Counted from the stretch's first letter, positions 31,264-42,257 are shown. The stretch: DNA of 64,000 nucleotides from Breviolum minutum Mf 1.05b.01 (GCA_000507305.1 DF239171.1:124001-188000); one strand, 5' to 3'. Numbers and translations are program-made. Notes: generated by a model from the letters alone, not told the origin.

Positions 31264-32018
31264 ACCTCAAGGGTTTTTTGGAGCCCCCCCGGAGATTCAT
31301 TGATTTGCTACTCAACTGGCCATGACCCTGGCTTTTTGGGGGAGGGTCCCGAATTTTGAAACACACTCATCTTATCTCATCTTGATGGTACTCCCGATCA
31401 ATATCAAGCGATGCCATTGGCTTCTTTTGAAGGATTGTTATGATATACTTCTCTTATTGCTAGGGGTACCTTTCATGTGGGGGTTAAGATGACGATAATG
31501 CCTGAAGCGGCTGCTAGTTCCCCTCTTATCCAAGTATCACAACACATCGTATCTCATATGTTATGTTGCAATTCAATTTCATTTCATTCTGGTTCAACCC
31601 AAAAATCATATTCACTATATAAATCATCTAGACCCCTAAAAGCTGCCAACCTGAGTTCCCTGTTTTCGGAAGTTCGGAAAATCATCGTTGCAAAACCCAT
31701 CAATTCTTGGGAAGCGACTCTTTCGATTCCACGGTCCCAAACCCTGACCTGCTTTCTTCAGGGAAAACTCCTATGATCCGTGGAAGAATTTCAGACTTCC
31801 AAGCATTCCAAATGGGAAATTCCAGTGGCAAGCGATTCAACTGACTATCCCCAAATAATCAATCACTATCTTCAATCGGGAATTCCTTTCAATGCTGATA
31901 TGTTGTTGACAATCTTTTTGTTGATGGTCTGTCCATCCACCAGACTGTAGCAGTAATAACAATGATAGCAATAGCAACAATAATGATAAATAATAATAAT
32001 GATTTATTCATATTGGCA

Positions 32019-32369
32019 GTAGTAGTAGTAGTAGTCGTAGTCGTAGTCGTAGTCGTAGTCGTAGTCGTAGTCGTAGTCGTAGTCGTAGTCGTAGTCGTAG
32101 TCGTAGTCGTAGTCGTAGTCGTAGTCGTAGTCGTAGTCGTAGTCGTAGTCGTAGTCGTAGTCGTAGTCGTAGTCGTAGTCGTAGTCGTAGTCGTAGTCGT
32201 AGTCGTAGTCGTAGTCGTAGTCGTAGTCGTAGTCGTAGTCGTAGTCGTAGTCGTAGTCGTAGTCGTAGTCGTAGTCGTAGTCGTAGTGGTAGTGGTAGTG
32301 GTAGTCGTAGTCGTAGTCGTAGTCGTAGTCGTAGTCGTAGTCGTAGTCGTAGTCNGTAGTAGTAGTAGC
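32019..32369. repeat. (GTAGTC)n hexanucleotide array
   Basis: About 55 GTAGTC units, with a GTAGTG interruption at 32286-32303 and one N at 32355, flanked by (GTA)n. Every frame is open, so the long Thr, Val, Asp-Tyr and Leu-Arg frames are artefacts. Confidence 0.97.
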
Positions 32370-32897
32370 ACAACTTGATTTACACATTCTCACTGAATCA
32401 ACTTGACCCTTGGCACCTGGGTTCATGGAAGCCTGCCCAAGACATAAACCACCTCAGTGGCAAGCCTTGTGGCCTTCAGTACAGCTCCCTAGATTTCCTT
32501 TTGGAAGGAATCCCTTTAAGCTACGTGGGAATAAAACAACTTTAAAAAACAAAAGCTAACTAGTGTCATAACACTGTCTCCTGAAAACTTTTGAGGCTTC
32601 AAAAAAAGTCCTCCCAATTTGTAGAAGTACCAAAAAATGTGCATCGAAGTGTACCTATTCTCGCTCCATTCATCCCAACCCTCCGTTTTTCACACATGTT
32701 CCTTTCGGAAAAGTAAGTCCGTTCAAACCCATCAACCCCTAAACAACCCCAACCCAACAACCAAAGGCTTGTGTTGAAACTTAGTACCCTAAGCAAACCT
32801 ACCCTCGCTGAAACTAAAGCACCTGAAAATGGATGGAAGACGGTCCTTTCCTTTTAGGTCAGGTGAGCCGCAAAAACAAACTCCTACTTTCCATTAC

Positions 32898-33020
32898 ACT
32901 GGGTGTTCAATAGGGATCCTTGTAATGGTTTACCAAATAATCCCTAAATAACTGGCTAGGATTTCATCCCCAAATCCCCTAAACAACCAAAACGTTTAGG
33001 CCCTTTTTTCCCCTCACTCA
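32898..33020. mobile_element. Family J repeat copy
   Basis: AATAGGGATCCTTGTAATGG, then TAATCCCTAAATAACTGG and GGATTTCATCCCCAAATCCC. The same order recurs at 35366-35488. Confidence 0.6.
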
Positions 33021-33518
33021 GGTGCTAAATGGTTTCAGGGATCCCAGTTTCAGGGAGTGTATCCCACGCCATCTCATCAACAGCAAACCCCAAAAACCGA
33101 GCTACGGTAAGGCCCTGGTGAAGACATATCGCTTCAAGCGATCCGGAAACGACTGAGGTAGATCAATTGGCAGGGAGAGAGAGAGAGAGATTTGGTTGTG
33201 GATTTTGTTGGGGAGTTTTGTTTCCTTTTGGGGTGGGATTTGGTTGTTTTTTTTTCAAAAACGGATTTTGTTTTGGGATTGTTCCTAAGCTACCAAAAAA
33301 CCATGTCGGAAATACGTTTTTCCCCAAATTTCTGATACTTCTAACATTGCAACAAAGTTGTGGTTTTGTTCGGGATTTTGTTTGGGATTTCTTCCTCCTG
33401 GGGATTTTGCTATGATTTTGTTGCTTTGTTTTTCCTATAAATCATCGTCTTGGCCGTGGAAAGATTCCCAAAAAAAAGTTCCACAAAGTGAACTTTCTGG
33501 AAAAAAATATGTTGGTCC

Positions 33519-33630
33519 TTACCCTCCCTGAAACTAACAGCTAGCACCTGAAAATGGATGGTTGGAGTACGATCGTTTCCTTTGCGGCCGCCTATTTTCA
33601 GGGGCGAACTGTTTGTTTCAGGGAGGGTAA
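33519..33630. mobile_element. Family D MITE (D2), best copy
   Basis: The ends TACCCTCCCTGAAACTAACA and GTTTGTTTCAGGGAGGGTA pair, followed inward by GCACCTGAAAATGGATGG and CTATTTTCAGGGGCGAAC. Confidence 0.9.
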
Positions 33631-33718
33631 AAGATTCTATTAAAAAAACTGTGCAATCCCCAAAGCCTTCTGGGCAAACTCGCAAAGTTAAACTTCCACT
33701 TGATCTCAACATTATCCC

Positions 33719-33834
33719 TACTGTTGATGGTTCAGAAATCAAGAAAAATATCGTTTGGATGTATAAAACCCTTGTAAATAATGGGATTTCAATTGCCTAC
33801 CTCAACTGGTGAGTCTGCCGGATTTCTTCCAACT
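33719..33834. mobile_element. Family B copy (B7), right end decayed
   Basis: It starts TACTGTTGATGGTTCAGAAA and has CTCAACTGGTGAGTCTGCC. The final CATCAACAGTA is lost. Confidence 0.7.
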
Positions 33835-34775
33835 TATCCTTCCCACAGCCTGTTGTTGAGCTGTTTGCGTAAAGGCAAAGAGCTCCGATGGCATCCTTCG
33901 GACGTTGGATGGGTTCAACGGGTGGGTGGATTCGGCGTGGTGAACCACCGGGGGGGAGGGGTTATCCAACGGGTGGAAATGTATGTTTAATTAATGTATA
34001 TTTACACAAAGCCCGTTTCTATACATATATACTATACAACAAAGGAAATTTGAGACCAAAGAAAACATCTCAAAAAAAAAAAAAATCCAAGTGTCACATC
34101 CAAAAAAGTGCTTGTTTAATGGGAGGTTGATAACTATAAATCTACGGATGTTACTTTTCCAGGTGTATAAGATCCAAATGATGGGCTGCATCAGGAGTCT
34201 CGGTAGCAAGGATGGCATCCTTTTTTTTGGGTGGTGGAGGGAAAGTGTGCAACAGTGTGCTTCTACATCCTAAACTACCTGTAATCTCAAAGAACCAGTT
34301 CTTAATGGATGGAGATGGAAATGGTGAAACACCATTTTTTTTAATGCAATGATTTGGAATCATCCAATTGAAACAACCATGTTAAAGTGGATGTTTTGGG
34401 TATTAGGTATGAGTTGAAAGCTTTCCATGAGTTAAACTTTCCAAGCAACTGGCTACACTGAAGATTGCTCAGATTCATGGCATGGACGATGGCCAAATTT
34501 TGGTAATCATTCAACATCATTTGGATCATATCAACAGGTCAAATCATCTCATTTGGTTGATCTCAACCACCAACCACTTCCTTCCCTGTATTTAAGCCAT
34601 TGAAGATACCCAAGCGCCATTTTTTGACTGGTGAAGGGTCACACAACTACCCAGCACTAGAAAGAACTCAAGAACTCCAAAAACAAAAGATGAAAAGCTT
34701 ACTAAAACATGCAACTGTTGAGTGGTATCTCCAAGGGCGGTCCCTTGAAATACCGACCTTTTTGAGTGATATCAC

Positions 34776-34972
34776 CCGAGCTTCACCCGATCAAAAAAAG
34801 CCAACAGCTCCGACAGAAAATCTGAGCTCCCATACCATGGAGCTGAATCCTGTTCACCCACAGACCTACAAAAGTCAGTGGAGCTTACGATATCGATATG
34901 GGTTTTTTTTACGTGGTGGAAGTCGAACACCCTGATTTTCTCAGCGCTTTCCAAAAGTATCGGAACCAAACT
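34776..34972 (-). CDS. Candidate internal exon, unrecognised
   Basis: After the acceptor CTAATTGCCGCAG the frame reads LVPILLESAEKIRVFDFHH, then VKKTHIDIVSSTDFCRSVG and GSSDFLSELLAFFDRVKL, and ends CTCGG|GTGATA. At 65 codons with normal protein composition it is one of the best single exons here. No domain is recognised and no partner exon was placed. Confidence 0.42.
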
Positions 34973-35023
34973 CTGCGGCAATTAGTGCTATTAGTAAATA
35001 ACTTGGGAGATGTTGGGAGGTTA

Positions 35024-35041
35024 TATATATATATATATTAC
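35024..35041. repeat. (TA)n simple repeat
   Basis: TATATATATATATATATTA. Confidence 0.85.
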
Positions 35042-35365
35042 ACTCCCAAAACGGAAAAAAGGAAAAGAAACAACTTGAAACGAGAAAAAATGAGAGGATG
35101 TTTCGAGGATATTGTATTTGGTCCATGCTTTTGGCTGGAACTTGCTTCCCAAGAGGAGTAGACTCTTCAAGCTTATCCGTTGCTTAAGTGAGTGCTACTT
35201 GGTACGTCAATCCTTAGGCAGGTTGGTCTTTCAGCATCATGGTGGTTCAAAAGTGTGGTTCGAAACATCCAAGCTTACATCTTACTTTTTCTGGAAGCAA
35301 CTGCAACATCTATGTGAAAAAATCGTCTACAAATCAGTCACCAAAGAATTACTTTCCATTGAATC

Positions 35366-35490
35366 CTGGTTCTCTAAGAGGGATCATTATAATAGTTTTA
35401 TGAAATAATCCCTGCATAGCTGGGTAGGATTTCATCCCCAACAAATCCCCTAGACAACCAAACGGAGCCCTTTTTTCATTGCTCAAATGT
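35366..35490. mobile_element. Family J repeat copy
   Basis: AGAGGGATCATTATAATAG, then AATAATCCCTGCATAGCTGG and CATTGCTCAAATG. Parallel to 32898-33020. Confidence 0.6.
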
Positions 35491-35507
35491 ATTCCCTAAC
35501 CTAACTG

Positions 35508-35556
35508 ACTGTCCCGTTTTGATGTTGGAATGGCCCAACATAAAACGGGACAGTTC
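35508..35556. repeat. Strong hairpin with 5-nt loop
   Basis: ACTGTCCCGTTTTGATGTTG pairs with CAACATAAAACGGGACAGT with one bulged base around a loop near GAATG. It could be a tiny foldback element or a structured RNA. Confidence 0.65.
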
Positions 35557-35802
35557 ACCAGCTTCAACCTGCAACTCGAGTGAACGTTGTTTCCTCAAAT
35601 CTTACCATTTTAACTCAGCTCCCCCAACAACCTGAAATTCGAAATCTTACAGTAAATTATTTTACTCTTAAACTGAAAAGTGCTGATCACCCCCCAAGCC
35701 AGTTGCGACCCGAAATGCCAGATCTGAGCCACCATGCTGCAGAGTAGGTCCCACCTTTTGCCGCGACATGGGCTTGGAGAGGAAGTGGGTGCTTTTTTTT
35801 GG

Positions 35803-35925
35803 TTACCCTCCCTGCAAAACGACCAGTTCACAGCTCAAAAATTATGAGGTGCATCTCAAAAGGACATGAATCATCTTTCAAGCATCAATTTTCAGGGGCG
35901 AACTTGCTGTGAGTTGCAGGGTGTG
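35803..35925. mobile_element. Diverged family D copy (D3)
   Basis: GTTACCCTCCCTGCAAAACG pairs loosely with GCTGTGAGTTGCAGGGTGTG, and ATTTTCAGGGGCGAAC is kept. Confidence 0.6.
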
Positions 35926-36120
35926 TTTTTTGAGTGTTTTTTTCTTTAGTTGGTGGCTGCATGGTTTGTTGGTGGTCCCTTTGAGGCTTCGTGCCTTGTG
36001 TGTTGTTTGGAGGTTTTAGTCTAGTCCGTTCTTGGTGGCTGCATTCGAGTGCCAATGTTCCACGGTCCTTTTTTCCGGGTGGTTTTTTGTTTCTAGCTGG
36101 TTCTTGGGGCACATACAAAG

Positions 36121-36221
36121 CTGGTTGGTGGTTGAACCAACCCATTTGAAAAATATTCGTCAATTTGGATCATTTCCCCAAGTAGGGGTGAAAATAAAGA
36201 ATGTTTGAAACCACCACATGT
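36121..36221. mobile_element. Family A MITE (A9)
   Basis: It begins CTGGTTGGTGGTTGAACC and ends ATGTTTGAAACCACCACAT. Confidence 0.75.
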
Positions 36222-36266
36222 ATAGTTTTATAGTTACTTCCTGCTACTTCATCTCAATGGCGTTCA

Positions 36267-36572
36267 ATGGCGGTTCTAGACAAGCCCACTTCTTCAGTTG
36301 CTTTCACCAAACAAGTCACCCTTCACCATTTCGCCTCATCCCTACTCAGCTGCGCAGGTCGACAGTGTTATAAGGTTATCAAGCCATTCCTCAAAGATGT
36401 CATTTTTTCGGTCGACATGTGCAGCTTGCAGCTTAGGTTCCCCGCTGGCCAACTGGAAATCACAGCAAAGCGTAAGGATAGCCTGAGAAAAGAAACAGCA
36501 TATGAAGCTCTAACAAAAGGGAGGGGAGTTCTTCGCTCTCCCTCCCTCTCTCTCTACACCCCGGAAGATTAA
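36267..36572 (+). CDS. Possible exon or short gene, unrecognised
   Basis: A 101-codon frame runs from ATG (MAVLDKPTSSVAFTKQV) to TAA. It contains HFASSLLSCAGRQCYKVI and QLEITAKRKDSLRKETAYEA. Composition is acceptable but no motif is recognised. Confidence 0.22.
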   Translation: MAVLDKPTSSVAFTKQVTLHHFASSLLSCAGRQCYKVIKPFLKDVIFSVDMCSLQLRFPAGQLEITAKRKDSLRKETAYEALTKGRGVLRSPSLSLYTPED

Positions 36573-37246
36573 CATGGAACATAATCATGGAGGTTTGGAA
36601 GATCATTTTCTTTTCTAAATGGGTGATTTGTAGGTTCCATGTTTATCCAGGCTCCAGTTCTGAGAAAATCCAATCCTTGGTGCTGGCAGACGGAAAATCA
36701 TATATGCTCAATGGGAGATATATCTTCGAATGGACATTTTCTCCTATTGCCAAGTCAGTCTACGAGAGTGTATCATTCAATTTCAACCAGTGTTTTTTCT
36801 CGCCTATCCTAGGGTGACCCGGTACAGTATGAAAGGGAGTGTCACTTGAGAATATCCGTTAAAAGAAAACAAGCATTAAGCAAAATTAGGCACCAACTAA
36901 CCATTGGTTCTTCATCTTCCAAAAGTCATTTTATACCACCTGGAAAGTAGATGGCGCAACTCCCATGTAGTGGTTTGTCATGGCCCCTTACTAAGCCACC
37001 TTTTGGGAGTTATCTACTTTCACTACAGTGTAATTTCCAACCCAAACACTCAAACGCTAACCACGGAATTTTCGGTGCAGAAACTCATTGTCAAAATGCG
37101 AAACATTGGCAACATATCCCAGCTTATGAGCCGATGATTTTTTCCCAAGTTTCCCTTTTCTGTGGGAGATGGACTACTGTGGACGTGTGGAGGGGATATG
37201 TTCCTTTACTTAAATCTGGATTACCCCCCTGAAAACTACTGTAACA

Positions 37247-37342
37247 TACTGGAATCCTTCACCAGCTGGTATGGTAAATATCCCATTATTTTCAAGGTTT
37301 TATATATGCCAGGTGGTGCAGGATTCCTTCCATCAAACCGTA
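37247..37342. mobile_element. Decayed family B copy
   Basis: It starts TACTGGAATCCTTCACCAG and ends TTCCTTCCATCAAACCGTA, with ATGCCAGGTGGTGCAGG inside. Confidence 0.6.
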
Positions 37343-37585
37343 GCAATGGAAAATCACCATGTTCAATAGGAAATACATCGACTCAATCCCGGGTCCATTT
37401 TCCATTGCTATGTTTGTTTACCGGAGTGTACCTTACCTTCAACTACAGTACTATTGTTTTTGATCCAAGTCATTGTGGAGATGGGCCACCAAAAATCCCG
37501 CGCAAAGGGGCGTTGCGTATGTCCATGGGGCAAGAAATGCCGTCTTGTATATATCCTGGGCCATTTATCCTGGCAAGAAGTGATA

Positions 37586-37673
37586 TACTGTTGGTAGTTG
37601 AAATCCCACCATTTACAGGGTTTTCCACTTCCCAGGTGATTGGCCTTGGGATTTCTGAACCGTCAACTGTATG
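37586..37673. mobile_element. Family B MITE with internal deletion (B8)
   Basis: It starts TACTGTTGGTAGTTGAAAT and ends TTCTGAACCGTCAACTGTA. The first 40 bp of the usual left half are missing. Protein-like minus-strand text (QEAFQQVKHRSKFWRFGG) abuts it at 37690-37760. Confidence 0.75.
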
Positions 37674-37928
37674 ATTTGAAGATATATGTTTGCAAGTGCT
37701 GAATTCAGCTCCCCCCCAAACCTCCAAAATTTGGACCTGTGTTTTACTTGCTGGAAGGCTTCCTGAAGGCCTACCATCCATCCATCAGGCCATCCTCTGA
37801 GTTGCCCCGAACTTCTCGGCCAAGTCCATGGCACCTACCTAGAATTGGAGATACAGAGGTGGATCAAAAATGCATGGTTTTGTTTTTTTTTTTGCTCGCA
37901 AAGATAAGGTGGGTGGGAAAAATCCGAT

Positions 37929-37960
37929 GTGGTGGTGGTGGTGGTGGTGGTGGTGGTGGT
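37929..37960. repeat. (GTG)n simple repeat
   Basis: Ten or more GTG units running into the gap. Confidence 0.95.
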
Positions 37961-38228
37961 NNNNNNNNNNNNNNNNNNNNNNNNNNNNNNNNNNNNNNNN
38001 NNNNNNNNNNNNNNNNNNNNNNNNNNNNNNNNNNNNNNNNNNNNNNNNNNNNNNNNNNNNNNNNNNNNNNNNNNNNNNNNNNNNNNNNNNNNNNNNNNNN
38101 NNNNNNNNNNNNNNNNNNNNNNNNNNNNNNNNNNNNNNNNNNNNNNNNNNNNNNNNNNNNNNNNNNNNNNNNNNNNNNNNNNNNNNNNNNNNNNNNNNNN
38201 NNNNNNNNNNNNNNNNNNNNNNNNNNNN
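37961..38228. other. Assembly gap, 268 N
   Basis: Unknown bases between a GTG tract and an ATC tract. Confidence 0.97.
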
Positions 38229-38237
38229 TGGTGGAAG

Positions 38238-38304
<67 letters not shown>

Positions 38305-38305
38305 C
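38238..38305. repeat. (ATC)n simple repeat
   Basis: Twenty-two ATC units directly after the gap, ending eight bases before a family B element. Confidence 0.95.
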
Positions 38306-38312
38306 CATAATA

Positions 38313-38419
38313 TACTATTGATGGAAGAAATCCTGCACCACCCAACATGTATTAAGCCCTGTAATGTGATATTTACCATATCAACTGGTGAACCCCGGAG
38401 TTCTGAACCATCAACAGTT
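38313..38419. mobile_element. Family B MITE (B9)
   Basis: The ends are TACTATTGATGGAAGAAATC and TTCTGAACCATCAACAGT. Confidence 0.78.
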
Positions 38420-38514
38420 TCAAAAGCTGCGATTTTCTGTCGCTTGGAGCCCACACAGAGGAGACGTCAATTGCAAGCAGCCCGGGCCTCGAAAATCTAT
38501 AGCATCCCATGATA

Positions 38515-38632
38515 CTGGTTGGCTTTGATAGGGATACTTATAATGGCCTGGTTATAATCCTTATACCACTGAGCATGATACCCCAGAAGAACCCAAATAA
38601 CCAGGGTTGTTGTTAATTGCTCAATTGGCTTT
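38515..38632. mobile_element. Family J repeat copy
   Basis: TGGTTGGCTTTGATAGGGAT, then TTATAATGGCCTGGTTATAA and CAATAACCAGG-like right sequence. Confidence 0.5.
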
Positions 38633-38966
38633 TGGTGATGATGATGAATCATTAATACGAATCAAGATGCTGATTAAACCATACAAATATCTTTAAAAAG
38701 AAAAGGTTTCACGGTTTCACATTTCATAGTCCATTACGAAATATCATTTCCATTGACCACGAATCAATGAATTTGAATCATTATCTTGATTGGTCCAAAT
38801 GGTGCATTTCCCATGATTCATCTGGATTGATCTATCTGTAAATTTGGGAATCTTTGCTCTTCCCTAACCTCCATGTGTAAACTTCCCACCATGGCGGCTG
38901 AGAGAATCCCTCCTAAAAGTTGAGTCCAACAAATATTCCCTGAACCAAACAAATGTAGTTTCCTAA

Positions 38967-39074
38967 TACACTCCCTGAAACCAACAGTTCGCACCTAGAA
39001 ATGATGGGTTCCAATAGGAATCTCCTTTTCCAGGAGGGTTATTTTCTCGTGCCATGTTAGTTTCAGGGAGGGTA
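38967..39074. mobile_element. Family D MITE (D4)
   Basis: The ends are TACACTCCCTGAAACCAACA and TGTTAGTTTCAGGGAGGGTA. Confidence 0.88.
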
Positions 39075-39490
39075 ATCCCCCGCAAAAAAAAATGACAATT
39101 CAATAAACATCCACCAGGTGATGACCCAGCCGTGACCTTTTTATCCCCCGAACGTTGGTTGGAGGTCACTTTTTTGCTTTGAGTTCGGGACACGTGAACT
39201 CACCATCCCAAAAAGGTCACCATCGCAGAATTGCCAGGAAGGCTTTCTTCACTAGCTTCACTCCAAAATAAAGGTGATGTTCTCACCGCTTGTTGCAAAA
39301 AACAGGCGAAAAAAAAAAAAAAAAAAAACATCTTGTCTTCACGAGGCTCCATGCCATTTCTCTCGTGGTAAACGATGCAACGTTTCGTTCAAACCTCAAG
39401 GCATTGATCCCTTGGGGTTTTTCGCCCGGAAAATCGGCCAAGCTTGTCATTCCATGTGACGAAATAAAAATGAGTTGCCCTATGGGTACA

Positions 39491-39598
39491 ACCTTCCCCG
39501 AAAACTAACATGACTGGCTGGAAAATCCCCATGTTCAATACCAAATATGTATATACATATCTTCAAAATGGTGGATTTGTCTTAGTTTTCGGGAAGGC
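39491..39598. mobile_element. Family H-like MITE (H5)
   Basis: CCTTCCCCGAAAACTAACAT pairs with TTAGTTTTCGGGAAGGC. An upstream plus-strand stretch (39345-39490, reading NDATFRSNLKALIPWGF) is protein-like and may be an exon. Confidence 0.7.
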
Positions 39599-40219
39599 AA
39601 TCTGATTTGTATACACTACTTTGTTTGAACCAGTTCAGGGATTATTGTAGATAACCCAAATGTATGTGAATCAACCAAGCATCAGCATGGGATATAGTAG
39701 AGATTGTTCACATTCAAATTGTATATCATTCGTATACATACCAGGTTCTACGTATGATAGAATCAGGTGGCAATAAAAAGCCTCTATGCTTCAACAAAGG
39801 AAGCACACATTCTTCCTTTAAAAGAACACTAATATCTAATCTTCCTGCTAGGTTCAATTCGTAAGAGGCACATCCCAAAACTTCAGAAAATTCATCCTGA
39901 GCATCATGGCATTTCGTGAAATGATGTTTTGGGCAACCGCTTCCCTAAACCCTTGGCGATTTTTTAAGGGGTCCGCTTGGCTTTTTTCATCGCTTGGCTT
40001 GCTTCCACATCACCCCGAAACTGAGCCTTCTAAGAGCCCAGTAGTTGGCGAACATCACCATGCTTCGAAGATACGTTTCATCATAGTTTCAAAGATCCAG
40101 ACTTAGTTGCCCTTCAGGGAATCTAGTACACATCTTTGGCCAAAAAAAAAGGAATGCCTCTTTCAAAACTATGCCACTTAAAAAAAAAAATATTCTATTT
40201 TTCATTTCTCACTGCCTAG

Positions 40220-40706
40220 TTTTCGATCATCCTGAATTTCCAATCCATTCATCCATCCCGGCTCCGGTTCCTTCCATCATCCCTGAAGCCTTGCAAGAGG
40301 CTTTGCTGGCTGCCGGTGAAATACCGCTCAGACAAATCAGCCTTTCGAGCACCTTCCTGCATACCCAACCGCCAAGGAGGAAGGTGACATGGGGGGCAAA
40401 CATAGCAGCCAAGTAGAAGTTTCAGGTGAAATTTCACCACCATTTTGCCATGTTTTTTGGGGGGTTAATGAAAATGGAAGTTTTCACAATTTTGCCAAGG
40501 CAACCAACCTGTTTCTATATGATGTTCTTCAATTGTTCTATATATTCATTTTTTTCCAAATCGAGAAGCTTATGAAGCACGTGTCTTGTGTTCAATGGAA
40601 TGCACCAGCTCCACAAACAATCGGAAAACTCTCACCTCTCCCTCCTCAGGTACTGAAGGATCCTGAATCGCGACAACAAGAGCTGTGGCTGAGATTCACA
40701 AATTAG
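40220..40706 (+). CDS. Two-exon 3' part of a gene, unrecognised
   Basis: Exon 40220-40383 follows an excellent acceptor (ATTTTTCATTTCTCACTGCCTAG region) and reads DHPEFPIHSSIPAPVPSII, then PEALQEALLAAGEIPLRQ and LSSTFLHTQPPRRK|GTGACA. Exon 40566-40706 follows TTTTTTTCCAAATCGAG in the same phase. It reads LMKHVSCVQWNAPAPQTIG and KDPESRQQELWLRFTN and stops at TAG. The intron is 182 nt. Upstream exons must exist but are not placed; 39906-40080 and 39345-39490 are possible. No domain is recognised. It is on the opposite strand to most other candidates. Confidence 0.4.
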
Positions 40707-40745
40707 GTATACGAATATGTGAAACAAATATTCAAGGGACAATTG

Positions 40746-40863
40746 GGTGTACCCCTAACAATGTACCCATGGTATTTATTGTGTTCTCTAGGTATTCTTG
40801 GGGATTATAACCAATAAATACCCACTCTATAGGGCTTATATAGTGGTTTCCCATAGGGGTACG
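40746..40863. mobile_element. Family K MITE (K1)
   Basis: GGTGTACCCCTAACAATGTA pairs with CCATAGGGGTACG at the right, and GGTATTTATTGTG with CAATAAATACCC inside. Confidence 0.7.
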
Positions 40864-40959
40864 TTGGTAAGGCCTCCGAAACAGCACCCAATGGACAAAT
40901 TCCAAATGAAACTGTCCATTGAGGTTTCACGAATCGGGATCAAGTGAATTCGGTTTTGG

Positions 40960-41205
40960 TTATTCATTGCCTTGGTCTTGCCTAACTAAGGGGCGAAATA
41001 TCTTGCGCCTCCTGGTGAGAGGTGGGGACACATGTCCCGATCCTACCAAGTGTCTTATGGATAGGATGGGGCGGCTCACCCATTCATAAAATGATCCCAA
41101 CGCTTCGGCTGGTGAACGACCCTTCTGTAAAAGACCTTTAGCTGAAATTGGGTGGTTCACATCCTGGCTGAAATGGGTTGGTCCAACCCCTGAGCCAAAA
41201 CGCCT
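40960..41205 (-). CDS. Possible coding stretch, unrecognised
   Basis: The minus strand reads RFGSGVGPTHFSQDVNHP, then ISAKGLLQKGRSPAEALG and SFYEWVSRPILSIRHLVG, to TAA, about 80 codons of plausible composition. Its 5' edge contains TTTTGGCTCAG, similar to part of the dinoflagellate spliced leader, so it might derive from a retroposed mRNA. Function unknown. Confidence 0.25.
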   Translation of the reverse strand, partial: RRFGSGVGPTHFSQDVNHPISAKGLLQKGRSPAEALGSFYEWVSRPILSIRHLVGSGHVSPPLTRRRKIFRPLVRQDQGNE

Positions 41206-41432
41206 CATGTACACTGTACACATGTGCTACTTTCAACTTGATTGTCGCACTTCCAAAGGAACCACATTGTGCGCGTTCATGTCAGAACCAAGATGTGTGA
41301 CACTGTACAATTATGTTTGCTTGAGCATCAAGCCATACGTTTGCAGGACGTGCGAGCCCCATGAGTTGAGCGAGGTGGGAGAACAGCTTTGTTTTTTTGG
41401 GGCTATGTTTCAATACTTTCTGCGTGATAGAG

Positions 41433-42175
41433 ATTGAGCTTGATTACTTGCGTAATTATGTTACTGGGATCACTTTTACATCTTTGTGGCTGAGCTTGAT
41501 CACTCAAACTTTTTTGCTGAGGTTGTCTGGCTGGGCTGGATCACTTTTACGTATTCATGGCCGAGCTTGATCAAGTGTGCTTGTTTTTGCTGAGCTTGAT
41601 CACCACTACGTAGATATGACTGACCTCGATCACTTTTGTTTGTATCCTTAACTTGATCACTTTTACGCCCGTACCAGCGAGCTTGTTCACTTTTGCCTTT
41701 CGTGTCTGAGCTTCATCAATTTTTGTGGTATTTGGCTGATGTTGAGCACCTTTGTCCCAGAGATGTTTCATTGGGGGACAACGTTCGCATATATTGCCAG
41801 TACAACTGCACAGTCCAGCCGTTAAGCCCTTTGCAGGGCTTGCTAGACCAAAAAAAGTGGAGGTGGAAGAACAGCTTTACGTTTGGTATCAATGCTTTCC
41901 GTAGCTTGATTACTGTCGCATTTCTCTTACCGGAATCACCTCCATATCTTTATGGCTGAGATTGATCACTTTCACTTTTTCTAGCTGAGCTTGATATATA
42001 GCTGAGTTTGAGCGTATCATGGCTGAGCTTGATCTCTTTCCGTCTTCTTGGTTGAGCTTGACTTTTAGTATTTCCGGTCGAGCTTCATCACTTTTGCTTC
42101 TTATGGCAGCTCTTGATCACTTTTACACCTGCACGACTGAGCGCTTTTACATCCGTACGGCCGGGCTTGATCGCC
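41433..42175. repeat. Degenerate GCTTGATCAC minisatellite
   Basis: GAGCTTGATCAC or close variants occur about 20 times, spaced mostly 30-45 bp, with TTTTAC or TTTTGC often following and TTGGCTGAG or CGTATGGC preceding. A less repetitive patch lies at 41770-41890. Confidence 0.75.
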
Positions 42176-42257
42176 TCGTGATATAATTCTTCCAATCTTC
42201 TAAGAGATTCTGCTCCTTCCCCAGTATGCACATCCCGGGCTCTGCCTTTTACCAGCA

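Noticed and set aside
31889-32426. Poly-Thr, poly-Val, Asp-Tyr and Leu-Arg open frames
   Set aside because: Direct translation of the GTAGTC array.
37739-38512. 257-residue frame with poly-Gly and poly-His
   Set aside because: Runs across N bases and two trinucleotide repeats.
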